The notes below the pieces were generated by a model that did no database searches, was not told the DNA's origin, and saw only the letters and a list, made by a program, of their open reading frames with translations. DNA of 64,000 nucleotides from Rhizobium tibeticum (GTDB taxonomy: Bacteria > Pseudomonadota > Alphaproteobacteria > Rhizobiales > Rhizobiaceae), in the NCBI RefSeq assembly GCF_900110205.1, contig NZ_FOCV01000003.1, positions 1 through 64,000 on the forward strand, given 5' to 3'. Both the position numbers and the translations under genes were made by a program. This document shows, piece by piece, positions 1 to 11,965 of the stretch. Numbering within the stretch: the stretch's first letter is position 1; each line of letters begins with the position of its first letter.

Positions 1-2614
<2,614 letters not shown>

Positions 2615-2627
<13 letters not shown>

Positions 2628-3010
2628 AATCGTTCCAATCCGTGTCTGACGTTGTCGACATCCGCCGCCGTGCCCAGCAGCTCGAACCTGTAGAGGTACG
2701 GAACCTGGCACTTGGCGGAGATGATGTCGCCGGCGATCCCGAAGGTCGCTCCGAAGTTGCTGTTGCCCGCGGCGATGACCCCGCGGATGTTCGAACGGTT
2801 TTCCGCGTCGTTGAGGAAGCGGATCACCTCTTTGGGCACGGCCCCCTTGCGGCCTTCGCCGCAATAGGTGGGGACGATCAGAACGAAAGGACTGCCAACC
2901 GCAAGGTTAGCGTCGCCGCCGATCGGGATGCGTTGGGCCGGCAGACCCAGCTTTGTTACGAAGCGATGGGTGTTTTCCGACCGACTGGAAAAATAGACGA
3001 TCTCGCCCAT
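2615..3010 (-). CDS. nrdI: class Ib ribonucleotide reductase flavodoxin-like accessory protein NrdI
   Basis: The 131-residue product is NrdI, a flavodoxin-fold FMN protein that supplies the oxidant used to assemble the dimanganese-tyrosyl radical in NrdF. The phosphate-binding loop '[11 protein letters not shown]' (about 7-17) and the 'NSNFG' segment that contacts the flavin are visible. The ATG at 3008-3010 starts 'MGEIVYFSS', the usual N-terminus; the upstream extension to 3064 overlaps nrdH and lacks homology. The gene starts 11 nt after the nrdH stop and its end overlaps the nrdE start. With nrdF interrupted, NrdI would have no partner. Confidence 0.93.
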
Positions 3011-3021
3011 CGTCCTTGCCG

Positions 3022-3246
3022 TCACACCAGCGCGCTGATCATATCGGGGCGAAACCCGGCCCAATGCTGCTCACCGGCGACGACCACGGGCACCTGGCGA
3101 TAGCCGAGCCCCTGCACCAGTTCGTAGGCCGCAGAATCGGTGGAAACGTCGATCACGGTGTATTTGATGCCCTGGCGGTCGAGTGCGCGGGTGGTCGCGG
3201 TGCACTGGACGCAGGCCGGCTTGCTGTAAACAGTAATGCTCATCAA
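3022..3246 (-). CDS. nrdH: NrdH-redoxin, glutaredoxin-like electron donor for NrdEF
   Basis: The 74-residue protein has a thioredoxin fold with the redox-active 'CVQC' motif at about residues 12-15 and the C-terminal 'WAGFRPDMI' segment, a variant of the WSGFRPD signature that distinguishes NrdH from true glutaredoxins. It reduces the C-terminal cysteine pair of NrdE using thioredoxin reductase. Two tandem ATGs occur (3244-3246 and 3241-3243); a GAGGAT ribosome-binding site precedes them. First gene of the operon, about 265 nt downstream of the cobalamin riboswitch. Confidence 0.93.
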   Translation of the reverse strand: MMSITVYSKPACVQCTATTRALDRQGIKYTVIDVSTDSAAYELVQGLGYRQVPVVVAGEQHWAGFRPDMISALV

Positions 3247-3283
3247 TATATCCTCGTGTATCAGGAAGGCATAAGGGATCGTT

Positions 3284-3303
3284 CGGACATCCGCCGATGT
3301 CCG
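3284..3303 (-). other. perfect hairpin in the nrdH leader
   Basis: An 8-bp perfect inverted repeat (cggacatc / gatgtccg) with a 4-nt loop lies about 38-57 nt upstream of the nrdH start, between the riboswitch and the coding sequence. No run of T follows on the minus strand, so a simple intrinsic terminator is unlikely. It might affect translation or transcript stability. The function is inferred. Confidence 0.4.
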
Positions 3304-3511
3304 TGCGACAGGAACTCGAAAATGAAGACAGCTATTGCCGATTGCCGGGCACGCTAAATGCCCGTCACTCGCGCAGATGCAAATCGAAACTCAAGGACAT
3401 AAGACTTCACCCCGAAGTGGCTCATGCGGGGCATTAGCGGAAGCGAAGATCGCGGCATCGTGCACAATCCAACGCTCGCCATCCGGACACCCCGCCCGTG
3501 GACGTTGCTGA

Positions 3512-3709
3512 TCGAGGCAGGTCTCCTGGCTTGCAGGTCATAGCGCTCATTCTCGCCTTCCCGAAATCAAAGACTTCAGTGGCTTTGTCGAACGAATGCT
3601 CGCCGCTTACAGTTGCGGGGGCAGCTCCGGCATTGCTCGGCCCATCATGGACGTCGCGCACCGTATTCCCGTCTTAGCTTCCGATCCTTGCGAATCTGAA
3701 GAACCTCGA
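3512..3709 (-). ncRNA. cobalamin (adenosylcobalamin) riboswitch upstream of nrdHIE
   Basis: On the minus strand the element shows the conserved blocks of the B12 riboswitch in order: 'tacggtgcg' near 3660, 'gccggagctgcccccgcaac' with 'tgtaagcgg' (about 3603-3632), 'gccactgaag' (about 3575), 'gggaaggcg' (about 3555) and the B12 box 'gccaggagacctgcc' at 3518-3532. A closing stem P1 can be drawn between tcgagg (3709-3704) and cctcga (3517-3512). A promoter ends immediately upstream and nrdH follows downstream, so the switch most likely shuts off the B12-independent reductase when coenzyme B12 is available. This logic is known for other bacteria that carry both reductase types. Confidence 0.93.
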
Positions 3710-3718
3710 ACACTACAT

Positions 3719-3746
3719 ATAGTATATGAGGTTAATTTCCCGTCAA
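3719..3746 (-). promoter_or_regulatory. sigma70-type promoter for riboswitch-nrdHIE transcript
   Basis: Minus strand -35 TTGACG (3746-3741), 16-nt spacer, -10 TACTAT (3724-3719). The predicted start of transcription falls around 3712, just 3 nt before the first base of riboswitch stem P1, which makes the assignment coherent. Confidence 0.6.
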
Positions 3747-3796
3747 TGGCTATGTTCACACCAGCCGGTGAAAGTCTGGGAAATCGCGATGCCACT

Positions 3797-3933
3797 CCGG
3801 AGGGTGTCGCACGGATCGACCTGGATCGTAAATTGGAGCAGCTGGTAAACATGTCGAGGCCGGCTGGCTTTGCCGCAAGTCCGGCCGTGGCTTCTACGAC
3901 TATCGCAGCGAACCGCCGGACCCGACCCGCTGA
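3797..3933 (+). pseudogene. 3' tail of a 3-hydroxybutyryl-CoA dehydrogenase gene (decayed remnant)
   Basis: From 3847 the plus strand reads 'KHVEAGWLCRKSGRGFYDY' and then 'RSEPPDPTR' to a TGA at 3931-3933, which matches the C-terminus of rhizobial 3-hydroxybutyryl-CoA dehydrogenase (family pattern VEAGWLGRK...GFYDYRGE.PVPTR). The frame is closed immediately upstream by a TAA (about 3832). A weaker match continues in another frame ('LEQLV'), as expected after a one-base deletion near 3846. No NAD-binding domain is present. In related rhizobia I recall an hbd gene between etfBA and tlpA-argH, so this is probably what remains of the ancestral locus at a recombination junction. The upstream boundary is uncertain. 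Confidence 0.7.
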
Positions 3934-4041
3934 GACGCCAAATGATCTCGCGGATCGGCGGGTTCCATTCCTGCTATTTGAGGTTGGCTGCTCACACCAG
4001 ATCGATAAGCTGATGATGTGACCTGGCAAAAACTACAACGC

Positions 4042-4572
4042 CTATACGCCACGAGCGTCGCGCTTTGCCTGTGAAACAGCGCCAGCCTTCCGCAATCTAC
4101 CTCGCTCCATAGGACGGATGAGATTTTTGCGCTTTGAACTTTCGATCGAGTGCATGCCTGCATGAGCCTGGCGTGCGTTAAATGACTCGTCTTTCTCGCT
4201 TTTCGCTTCTTTCTTTCGCGCCAACACGGCTCGCATGTTCTCGACCATCTGAACTTTAGCGAGCATTCTACGCCGACGCGCCTGTTCGGCATTTACACTA
4301 CGCACGCCCATTGCCAGAACTTCGAGTTTGGCTCTCGTGCCCGTATCCTTGCGCGCCGGCGCCGCCCCTTTGGGTTGCGCCTTGCCTCTCATTTCCCTGC
4401 GCTGTCTATTCGCCTCGCTTTGCGCACGATCGCGCCTTTCACGTATTCGCTTGGCGAGGTCCGAGAGATCAGCATCCGGCAGGCCCTGCATTGCCGGATG
4501 GTGGGTTTTTTGAACGAGTTGCCATTCGTCCGCTGTTAGCAAACGCTCTGCCTGCTTGCGCGAAATTGCCAT
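4042..4572 (-). CDS. conserved hypothetical protein, highly basic
   Basis: A 176-residue Arg/Lys-rich soluble protein begins 'MAISRKQAERLLTADEW' and has long charged helical stretches (about residues 38-65 and 95-130). I recognise no domain; the opening resembles small conserved proteins annotated as hypothetical in rhizobia. The coding frame is supported by the ATG at 4570-4572 preceded by a purine-rich AGGAGGCGTAG stretch, a strong ribosome-binding site. It stands alone between the nrd/hbd junction and tlpA. No function is proposed. Confidence 0.7.
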   Translation of the reverse strand: MAISRKQAERLLTADEWQLVQKTHHPAMQGLPDADLSDLAKRIRERRDRAQSEANRQRREMRGKAQPKGAAPARKDTGTRAKLEVLAMGVRSVNAEQARRRRMLAKVQMVENMRAVLARKKEAKSEKDESFNARQAHAGMHSIESSKRKNLIRPMERGRLRKAGAVSQAKRDARGV

Positions 4573-4814
4573 CTACGCCTCCTACGCTGTCGCACCAGTA
4601 AACTGACTTGCGTTCGATAGGGCTCGCCTGCCCCTTGAGCGAAGCGAGCTAAAGCTTCAAAAGCTTGGGAGACGCCGTCTCCTTCGCGGATTCGACTTAA
4701 GCACGCGACTTCGTCTCGTTCACAATCTAGCGACGCACGGCAAGGTCCGCAATGGGCCTTCAATATCGGTGGTCGTCTGGCGTCTTTCGAGGGAGTATTC
4801 TAAGTTGTCGACGC

Positions 4815-5477
4815 TCACGACCCCACGGCACCCTTGATCAGCGCCTTGGCATCTTCGCTATCCCAGGCCGCCGGCCCGTTCATGGCAGAGATCAGGCAGC
4901 CCTTGTCGTCGATCAGCAGCGTGACGGGCAGGCCGAACGCCAGGCCCTGCTTCTTCAGGCTGTTGAACACCTCGATCGTGTTGTCGCGATAGAGCTTGAG
5001 CGCATCGACGCCGATCTCGCTCAGGAAAGCCTTCGGTTTCTCGTCGTCGCCGGTATCGATGTTGACGGGAACGACCTGGAACCTGTCGCTGCCCAACTCC
5101 TTCTCCAGCGCGTTCAGGGCCGGCATTTCCTCGCGGCAGGGCACGCACCACGTCGCCCAGAGATTGAAGAGCACGGTCTTGCCGGCGAAGTTGTCGAGCG
5201 TCATCGGCTTGCCGTCGGCGCCCTTGAAGGCGACAGTGGTGAGCTTGCGGTGCTCGTCGGCGGCAACCATTGCTGCGACCTGGCCCTTCAAGAGCGGCGA
5301 AATCCTGGCGGCGACGTCCTTTGCCGCCGCGCATTCGCCCGATGCCGTTTGCGCCCCGCCATTGCCAGACCCGGCTTCCCTGATGTAAACCGCTGCCGCA
5401 CCGGCAATAATGCCTGCGACGGCCGCGATCCCGATGAGCTTGAGGGATGGCAGGCGCAGGGGCGTTCTTGTCGTCAT
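4815..5477 (-). CDS. tlpA: TlpA-family thiol:disulfide oxidoreductase
   Basis: The 220-residue membrane-anchored periplasmic thioredoxin-like protein has an N-terminal hydrophobic segment (about 14-32) and the redox motif 'WCVPC' with cysteines at 111 and 114. The AhpC/TSA-Redoxin fold covers about 80-200. TlpA reduces cysteines of cytochrome oxidase CuA and its chaperones during cytochrome aa3 assembly. It is divergent from argH with only 41 nt between the two starts, so their promoters must overlap. The tlpA-argH neighbourhood is the usual one in rhizobia. Confidence 0.9.
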   Translation of the reverse strand: MTTRTPLRLPSLKLIGIAAVAGIIAGAAAVYIREAGSGNGGAQTASGECAAAKDVAARISPLLKGQVAAMVAADEHRKLTTVAFKGADGKPMTLDNFAGKTVLFNLWATWCVPCREEMPALNALEKELGSDRFQVVPVNIDTGDDEKPKAFLSEIGVDALKLYRDNTIEVFNSLKKQGLAFGLPVTLLIDDKGCLISAMNGPAAWDSEDAKALIKGAVGS

Positions 5478-5518
5478 TTCGTTCTCCGAGACACGCGTTC
5501 TTCAAGGCAGGCATCTTC

Positions 5519-6919
5519 ATGGCCGACAGCACGGACACCAAATCCTCCAACCAGATGTGGGGCGGACGTTTCGCTTCCGGCCCAGATGCGATCATGGAGG
5601 AGATAAATGCCTCGATCGGTTTCGACAAGAAGCTGTTTGCACAGGACATCCGCGGCTCGATCGCGCACGCCACCATGCTCGCCCACCAGGGCATCATTCA
5701 GTCCGATGATAAGGACAAGATCGTCGAGGGGCTAAACACGATCCTGTCAGAGATCGAAAGCGGCAATTTCGCATTCTCCCGCCAGCTCGAAGACATTCAC
5801 ATGAATGTCGAGGCACGGCTCGCGACGCTGATCGGCCCGGCCGCCGGCCGCCTGCACACCGCCCGTTCGCGCAACGACCAGGTCGCGCTCGATTTCCGCC
5901 TCTGGGTGAAGGAAGAGCTTGAGAAGACCGAGCAACTGCTCACCAACCTGATCGCCGCCTTCCTCGACCGCGCCGAAGAGCATGCCGAAACCGTCATGCC
6001 GGGCTTCACGCATTTGCAGACGGCACAGCCCGTCACCTTCGGCCATCACTGCATGGCCTATGTCGAAATGTTCGGCCGCGACCGCTCGCGCGTACGCCAT
6101 GCCATCGAGCATCTCGATGAAAGCCCGATCGGCGCGGCGGCGCTGGCCGGCACCGGCTATCCGATCGACCGCCACATGACCGCCAAGGCGCTCGGCTTCC
6201 GCGAACCGACCCGCAACTCGATCGACACCGTCTCCGACCGCGATTTCGCCATCGAGTTCCTGGCGCTGGCCGCCATCTGCAGCATGCACCTGTCGCGTCT
6301 GGCCGAAGAGATCGTCATCTGGTCGACCCCGCAATTCGGCTTCGTGCGCCTGTCGGATGCCTTCTCCACCGGCTCGTCGATCATGCCGCAGAAGAAGAAC
6401 CCCGACGCCGCCGAACTGGTGCGCGCCAAGACCGGCCGCATCAACGGCTCGCTGATCGCGCTTCTGACCATCATGAAGGGCCTGCCTCTCGCCTATTCCA
6501 AGGACATGCAGGAAGACAAGGAGCAAGTCTTCGACGCCGCCGAGAGCCTGGAACTGGCCATCGCTGCCATGACCGGCATGGTCCGCGACCTGACGATCAA
6601 TACCGCGCGCATGAAGGCCGCAGCCGGTTCCGGCTACTCGACTGCCACCGACCTTGCCGACTGGCTGGTGCGCGAGGCCGGCCTGCCGTTCCGCGACGCC
6701 CATCACGTGACCGGCCGCGCCGTGGCGCTTGCCGAGAGCAAGGGTTGTGATCTCGCCGACCTGTCGCTTGCCGATCTGCAGGCGATCAATCAGGCCATTA
6801 CCGACAAGGTCTACGACGTGCTGACGGTCGAGGCATCGGTTGCAAGCCGCAAGAGCTTTGGGGGCACGGCACCTGAGGAAGTGCGCAAGCAGATCGCCTA
6901 CTGGCGCGCCCGCAACTGA
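5519..6919 (+). CDS. argH: argininosuccinate lyase
   Basis: The 466-residue enzyme cleaves argininosuccinate to arginine and fumarate, the last step of arginine synthesis. The fumarase/aspartase superfamily signature '[11 protein letters not shown]' lies near residues 285-295. The catalytic region 'TARSRNDQ' and '[10 protein letters not shown]' are also visible. The start ATG at 5519 gives '[18 protein letters not shown]'; the frame is open further upstream (to 5447) but that part overlaps the tlpA start and an AAGGCAGG site precedes 5519. First gene of an argH-lptM-lysA-TIGR02302 cluster. Confidence 0.96.
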   Translation: MADSTDTKSSNQMWGGRFASGPDAIMEEINASIGFDKKLFAQDIRGSIAHATMLAHQGIIQSDDKDKIVEGLNTILSEIESGNFAFSRQLEDIHMNVEARLATLIGPAAGRLHTARSRNDQVALDFRLWVKEELEKTEQLLTNLIAAFLDRAEEHAETVMPGFTHLQTAQPVTFGHHCMAYVEMFGRDRSRVRHAIEHLDESPIGAAALAGTGYPIDRHMTAKALGFREPTRNSIDTVSDRDFAIEFLALAAICSMHLSRLAEEIVIWSTPQFGFVRLSDAFSTGSSIMPQKKNPDAAELVRAKTGRINGSLIALLTIMKGLPLAYSKDMQEDKEQVFDAAESLELAIAAMTGMVRDLTINTARMKAAAGSGYSTATDLADWLVREAGLPFRDAHHVTGRAVALAESKGCDLADLSLADLQAINQAITDKVYDVLTVEASVASRKSFGGTAPEEVRKQIAYWRARN

Positions 6920-6996
6920 CCTCAACAATCAGGGTGCACAAGGTGGATAAACTTCGCTATGAAGGTGTCCACCAGTGCCGCTCCAAGAGGAATTCC

Positions 6997-7191
6997 ATGC
7001 AGAAGAGCTTGCCGCAGATCGTCCGCTTGACGGTTGTTTTCGCCGTAATCGGCCTTGCCGTCGCCGGGTGCGGGCGTAAAGGCGATCTCGATCCGCCGAG
7101 CGCGAACGCAACGAAGACCGGCGACTCGTCGAAGCCGACGCCGCAGCCAGGCACCGTGGATAGACCCTTCATCCTCGATCCGCTTCTCTAA
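6997..7191 (+). CDS. lptM: LptM/YifL-type small lipoprotein
   Basis: The 64-residue protein has a signal peptide ending in the lipobox 'AVAGC' with Cys25, followed by the typical 'GRKGDLDPP' that defines the LPS-assembly lipoprotein LptM (YifL) family. LptM helps the LptDE translocon mature in enterobacteria. The start ATG at 6997 follows AAGAGGA; an in-frame upstream ATG at 6934 would add 21 residues before the signal peptide and is rejected. It sits between argH and lysA, the conserved place for this family, with 12 nt to lysA. Confidence 0.85.
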   Translation: MQKSLPQIVRLTVVFAVIGLAVAGCGRKGDLDPPSANATKTGDSSKPTPQPGTVDRPFILDPLL

Positions 7192-7203
7192 GAGGCAACT
7201 GAC

Positions 7204-8472
7204 GTGAACCATTTCCAGTATCGCGACGGCGTCCTCTACGCCGAAAACGTTCCCGTTCCGGAGATTGCCAAGGCCGTCGGCACACCTTTCTACTGCTATT
7301 CCACGGCGACGCTCGAGCGCCACTATCGGGTGTTCGCCGAAGCATTCAACGATGTCGACGCCATGGTCTGCTACGCCATGAAGGCGAATTCCAATCAGGC
7401 CGTACTGAAGACGCTCGGCAATCTTGGCGCCGGCATCGACGTCGTCTCCGAAGGCGAGCTGCGCCGCGCGCTCGCCGCCGGCATCCCGGCATCGCGCATC
7501 ATGTTCTCCGGCGTTGGCAAGACACCGCGCGAAATGGACTTTGCGCTCGAGGCCGGCATCTACTGCTTCAATGTCGAGTCCGAGCCGGAACTCGAGATCC
7601 TTAACCAGCGCGCCATCAAATCGGGGAAGAGGGCACCTGTCTCCTTCCGCATCAATCCCGATGTCGACGCCAGGACGCATGCGAAGATCTCGACCGGCAA
7701 GAAGGAAAACAAATTCGGCATTTCCTGGGAACGCGCCCGCGCCGTCTATGCCCGCGCTGCGACCCTGCCCGGCATCGACGTGACCGGTATCGACATGCAT
7801 ATCGGCAGTCAGATCACCGAACTGCAGCCGTTCGAGGACGCCTTCAAACTGCTGCGCGAGTTGGTGAGCACGCTACGCGCTGACGGCCACGACATCCATC
7901 ACGTCGATGTCGGCGGTGGCCTTGGTATCCCCTACCGGGATGACAACAACCCGCCGCCGCATCCGGAAGCCTATGCCGAAATCGTCAAGGGCCAGCTGCG
8001 CGAACTGAATTGCAAGATCGTCACCGAGCCCGGCCGCCTGATCGTCGGCAATGCTGGCATCCTGGTGACCGAAGTGATCTACGTGAAAGACGGCGGCGAA
8101 AAGACCTTCGTGATCGTCGACGGCGCAATGAACGACCTTATACGCCCGACCCTTTATGAAGCCCATCACGAGATCCGCCCCGTCGTGATTTCCGCAGCAA
8201 ACGCGCCGCGCATCAAGGCGGATGTTGTCGGCCCCGTCTGCGAAACTGGCGATTTCCTGGCGCTCGACCGCGAAATGGCGATGCCGAAACCCGGAGATCT
8301 TTTCGCCATCAGCTCCGCCGGCGCCTATGGCGCGGTGCAGGCCGGCACCTACAACAGCCGCCTTCTGGTTCCCGAAGTGCTGGTCAAGGGTAGCGATTTC
8401 CACGTGATTCGACCGCGCGGGACCTACGAAGAGCTCATTGGTCTCGATTCCGTCCCGACCTGGCTGGGCTGA
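7204..8472 (+). CDS. lysA: diaminopimelate decarboxylase
   Basis: The 422-residue PLP enzyme converts meso-diaminopimelate to L-lysine, the final lysine step. The fold type III alanine-racemase barrel carries the PLP lysine in 'YAMKANSN' (K60), the phosphate-binding 'VDVGGGLGIPY' (about 236-246), 'EPGRLIVG' (about 278-285) and the 'CETGDFL' motif (about 346) contributed to the neighbouring active site. The start GTG or ATG region at 7204 lies 12 nt after lptM, so the two are probably cotranscribed with argH. Confidence 0.96.
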   Translation: MNHFQYRDGVLYAENVPVPEIAKAVGTPFYCYSTATLERHYRVFAEAFNDVDAMVCYAMKANSNQAVLKTLGNLGAGIDVVSEGELRRALAAGIPASRIMFSGVGKTPREMDFALEAGIYCFNVESEPELEILNQRAIKSGKRAPVSFRINPDVDARTHAKISTGKKENKFGISWERARAVYARAATLPGIDVTGIDMHIGSQITELQPFEDAFKLLRELVSTLRADGHDIHHVDVGGGLGIPYRDDNNPPPHPEAYAEIVKGQLRELNCKIVTEPGRLIVGNAGILVTEVIYVKDGGEKTFVIVDGAMNDLIRPTLYEAHHEIRPVVISAANAPRIKADVVGPVCETGDFLALDREMAMPKPGDLFAISSAGAYGAVQAGTYNSRLLVPEVLVKGSDFHVIRPRGTYEELIGLDSVPTWLG

Positions 8473-8645
8473 TCACGCTCTCGGTGATGGCATCACTTTT
8501 TGGCGAAGAGCCGTGAAAAACCGGCATTGGCCGGCGCTTGCCCTCGCCTTCGCCACAAAGAATGTTATCTTTGACAGGGAGCGAATTCCCCCGGCGATCG
8601 CCGGAAGTGCACTCTGCCCTCGAACGCCAGCTCGCGGAGACCGGA

Positions 8646-11342
8646 TTGAATAAGAGCTCCAGCAGCGAGAAACACGGTGCATTTGCCCTGAGGCCGTCCT
8701 TGGCTCGGCTGGTTGCGGCGAAGCGCTTTCTGGCGCGCCTGGTCCTGCTGTCCGAGCAGATGCTGCCCCTGTTCCTGCCGATCCTGTCGGTTGTGGCGCT
8801 CTATCTGGCAGCGTCGTGGTTCGGTGTCTTCCGCTACGCGCCCGACTGGGTCCGCGTGGCGCTGCTGATCGTTTTCGCGGTTGCCTCTCTCACAACGCTT
8901 CTTCGCCTGCGCCGGCTGCACTGGCCCGACACGGCCGCTGCCGACCGGTTGCTCGAACAGCGCAACGGCCTGCAGCACCAGCCGGTGGCCGTTCAGGAAG
9001 ACGAGCCCGCCACCGACACGCCCTTCGCGCGCGCCCTCTGGCGCGAACACCAGACGCGTATGGCGGAGAAGATTGCGGCACTTGATACCGGCTTCCCGCG
9101 TCCCGACATCGCCTCCCACGACAGAATGGCGCTGCGTGCCATCCCGGCCCTGCTTGTGGTGATGGGTTTCGCCTATTCACTATCGATGAACGGCGGCTCG
9201 GTCACCGACGCGCTGCTGCCGCGGCCGGCACCGCAAGCCACCGATCCTGCCGTGCGCATCGATGCCTGGGTCACGCCACCCTCCTATACCGGTCGCGCAC
9301 CGATCTACCTGACGGTCAACGGCACCGAGCAGGCGGCAATCCGCGTTCCCGAACTCTCGACCCTTACGGTCCGTGTCAGCGGCGGCAAGACCGCCGAGAA
9401 GGTCGTCTTCCGGCATGAGAATGGCGAGGCACAGAACATCGCCCCGCTGGAGGCGGCCAAGCAGCCCGCGCCTCCAGCGGCCACGCAGACTGAAGGCACG
9501 GCTGCACTTCCTGCTCTGTCGGCCGCCACGCATCTGATGAAGCTCGAGGAAAACGGGGAGCTCGAGGTCAACGGCCGCACGTGGAGTTTTGAGGTTATTC
9601 CTGACAAGGCGCCCGAGATCGCCTTCAATGGCATGCCGAAGCCGACGGTCAACGGTGCGCTCGAGGTCGGCTTCACGGTCAAGGATGACTACGGCGTACA
9701 GGAAGCGCGTGCGGAGATCGTTCCTGTCGACGCCGAGCCGACCGCAACGCCGCTCTATCCGTTGCCCGACTTTCGCCTGGATATCCCCCGCCGCAATTCG
9801 CGCGACGCAAAAGGCGTGACCAGCAAGAACCTTACCGAGCACCCACTCTCGGGTAAGCGGGTCCGCATCACCCTTGTTGCCAAGGACGCCGCCGGCCAGA
9901 CCGGTCGCAGCCCGCCGCACGAGATGACGTTGCCCGCCCGCCCGTTCAACGAGCCTCTTGCCGCGGCCGTGGCCGAGGAACGGCAGGTGTTCTCGCTCGA
10001 TACCCGGAAGATGCCGGAAGCGATCGCGCTGAACGAAGCACTGACGCTTCGCCCGGAAGAGACGATCCCGAGCCTGACCAATTACCTGCTGCTGCAATCC
10101 GCACTGACACGCATGAAGCTCACCAAGGGCGACGAAGCGATGAAGGACACCGCCGATTACCTCTGGGATATCGCGGTCGGCATGGAGGACGGCGACCTTT
10201 CGCAGGCCGAGCGCAACCTGCGCAATGCCCAGCAGAACCTGGCCGATGCCCTGCAGCGCAATGCACCTGATCCCGAGATCAAGAAGCTCATGGACGAGCT
10301 GCGCAAGGCGATGCAGGAATATATGAAGGAGCTTGCCCAGCGCATGCAGAATGCGCCGATGCAGCCGAACCAGAACGCCCAGAACATCATTCGCCAGCAG
10401 GACCTGGAGCGGATGATGGACCAGATCGAGAATCTCGCACGATCGGGCAATCGGGACGCTGCCCAGCAGATGCTCTCCGAGCTGCAGCGAATGATGAACA
10501 ACTTGCAGGCCGGCAGGCCGCAGCAGGGGCAGCAAGGCCAGGACAACAGCCAGATGCGCCAGCAAATGGACAAGCTCGGCCAGATCCTGCGTGACCAGCA
10601 GAAACTGATGGAAGAAACGTTCAAGCTGGACCAGCAGCTGAAGGACCGCATGCAGCGCGGCGATCCCAACATGGGCATGAACGATCCGTTGCTCGACGAC
10701 ATGCCGATGGACAATGACGGCATGCAGCAGGATCAGCAACAGGGTCAGCAGGGCCAGAGTCAGGACCCGAACCAGCAAGGCCAGAACCAGCAGGGCCAAA
10801 ACCAGCCGGGGCAGTCGCCTTCCGACGAGATGACGGCCGAACAGCTGCGCGAGGCCCTAAAGCAGTTGCGTTCGCGCCAGGACGAACTCGGCAAGCAGCT
10901 CGGCGAGTTGCAGAAGGGTCTTGGCGACATGGGCATCAAGCCCGGTCCGGGCTTCGGTCAGGCCCAGCGCGAAATGGAAGGCGCCGGTCGCGAGCTCGGT
11001 CAGGGCCACGGCGAACCTGCGATCCAAGGCCAGGGACGTGCACTGGAAGCGCTGCGCCAGGGTGCGCGCGACATGATGAACCAGATGATGCAGGCAATGC
11101 AGGGCCAACAGGGACAGGGTCCCCAGGGTCAAGTCGGGCAAGGCAACCAGAACGGCCGCGACCCGCTTGGCCGTCCACGCCGCGCCGAAGGACCTGACTT
11201 CGGCGATCAGGTGAAGGTGCCTGACGAAATCGATGTGCAGCGCGCCCGCGAGATCCTGGACGCCATTCGCGAAAAGCTCGGCAACAACCCGCCGCAGGAA
11301 ATCGAACGGCGCTACCTGGAACGGCTGCTGGACATCCAGTAA
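8646..11342 (+). CDS. TIGR02302-family large membrane protein
   Basis: The roughly 900-residue protein has three hydrophobic helices in the first 190 residues, a long periplasmic-type region, then a low-complexity Gln/Gly/Met-rich coiled region (about 590-830, many 'QGQ' repeats) and a conserved C-terminus 'ERRYLERLLD'. This architecture is that of the alphaproteobacterial TIGR02302 family, of unknown function. TTG 8646 is chosen because GGAGA precedes it at good distance; an in-frame ATG at 8562 is an alternative. It follows lysA by 170 nt and may belong to the same transcription unit. Confidence 0.85.
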   Translation: MNKSSSSEKHGAFALRPSLARLVAAKRFLARLVLLSEQMLPLFLPILSVVALYLAASWFGVFRYAPDWVRVALLIVFAVASLTTLLRLRRLHWPDTAAADRLLEQRNGLQHQPVAVQEDEPATDTPFARALWREHQTRMAEKIAALDTGFPRPDIASHDRMALRAIPALLVVMGFAYSLSMNGGSVTDALLPRPAPQATDPAVRIDAWVTPPSYTGRAPIYLTVNGTEQAAIRVPELSTLTVRVSGGKTAEKVVFRHENGEAQNIAPLEAAKQPAPPAATQTEGTAALPALSAATHLMKLEENGELEVNGRTWSFEVIPDKAPEIAFNGMPKPTVNGALEVGFTVKDDYGVQEARAEIVPVDAEPTATPLYPLPDFRLDIPRRNSRDAKGVTSKNLTEHPLSGKRVRITLVAKDAAGQTGRSPPHEMTLPARPFNEPLAAAVAEERQVFSLDTRKMPEAIALNEALTLRPEETIPSLTNYLLLQSALTRMKLTKGDEAMKDTADYLWDIAVGMEDGDLSQAERNLRNAQQNLADALQRNAPDPEIKKLMDELRKAMQEYMKELAQRMQNAPMQPNQNAQNIIRQQDLERMMDQIENLARSGNRDAAQQMLSELQRMMNNLQAGRPQQGQQGQDNSQMRQQMDKLGQILRDQQKLMEETFKLDQQLKDRMQRGDPNMGMNDPLLDDMPMDNDGMQQDQQQGQQGQSQDPNQQGQNQQGQNQPGQSPSDEMTAEQLREALKQLRSRQDELGKQLGELQKGLGDMGIKPGPGFGQAQREMEGAGRELGQGHGEPAIQGQGRALEALRQGARDMMNQMMQAMQGQQGQGPQGQVGQGNQNGRDPLGRPRRAEGPDFGDQVKVPDEIDVQRAREILDAIREKLGNNPPQEIERRYLERLLDIQ

Positions 11343-11460
11343 CCCAACTGTGCCAATTCAGGTCACAATAGCGTGAGATTCGCTGCCTCCACGCCGCAGA
11401 CTCCTATGTCTACCGTGACGCGGATCGCGCGTCGTTTGGGCACGAGTCGAGGGTATTTCC

Positions 11461-11793
11461 ATGAAAACGGATTTGAAGCTGATCGCAGCTGTCGCGCTTG
11501 GATTCGGCATGGCTGCAAGCACAGTAAGCGCAATGGATATCGGTGGTTTCGCCACGACCAACAGCGGGGGCAGGACCATGGCTGCCGACGGCTACGAATC
11601 GAGCCGAAGCTGGCGCGGATCGAATGCCTACCAACCGGCTCCTTATAGCATGGAGACGACGGGGAGCATTTCGTCCAACGGCCCCAGAGCACGGCGACCA
11701 GTCAATTGCCCGCCGCGGCCCGTTCCTGGCACGCTGCAGACGCAGGGCGGGAACAGTGGAACGACCATAAATCCGGCTTGCCCCGACTATTGA
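11461..11793 (+). CDS. small secreted hypothetical protein
   Basis: The 110-residue product begins with a clear Sec signal peptide (MKTDLKLIAAVALGFGMA..., cleavage after 'VSA' near residue 23) followed by a Gly/Ser/Pro-rich mature region with two cysteines ('NCPPRP' and 'NPACPDY'), which could form one disulfide. I recognise no domain. The frame ends 166 nt before the next predicted gene, and upstream sequence has a weak GAGGGT ribosome-binding site. It looks like a lineage-specific periplasmic or secreted protein. Confidence 0.65.
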   Translation: MKTDLKLIAAVALGFGMAASTVSAMDIGGFATTNSGGRTMAADGYESSRSWRGSNAYQPAPYSMETTGSISSNGPRARRPVNCPPRPVPGTLQTQGGNSGTTINPACPDY

Positions 11794-11965
11794 GAAGCCG
11801 CGACGGCTGGAACCATCACGCCATCGCCTCCCATCCAGCGAGACGATGGCATAACCAGACGCGTGACATCGTAGACGCCAGAGCTCCAAATTCATCGCCG
11901 AGGCTAGCCCTGCCTGGCGAAAGCTTCGTAATGTCACGCTGCAAGTGAATAACGATAGCGATTCG

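Noticed and set aside
9180..10799. Minus-strand open frame of 539 codons rich in Leu/Val/Ile
   Set aside because: It is the shadow of the Gln/Asp-rich TIGR02302 gene; Leu/Val richness comes from complementing CAG and GAC codons.
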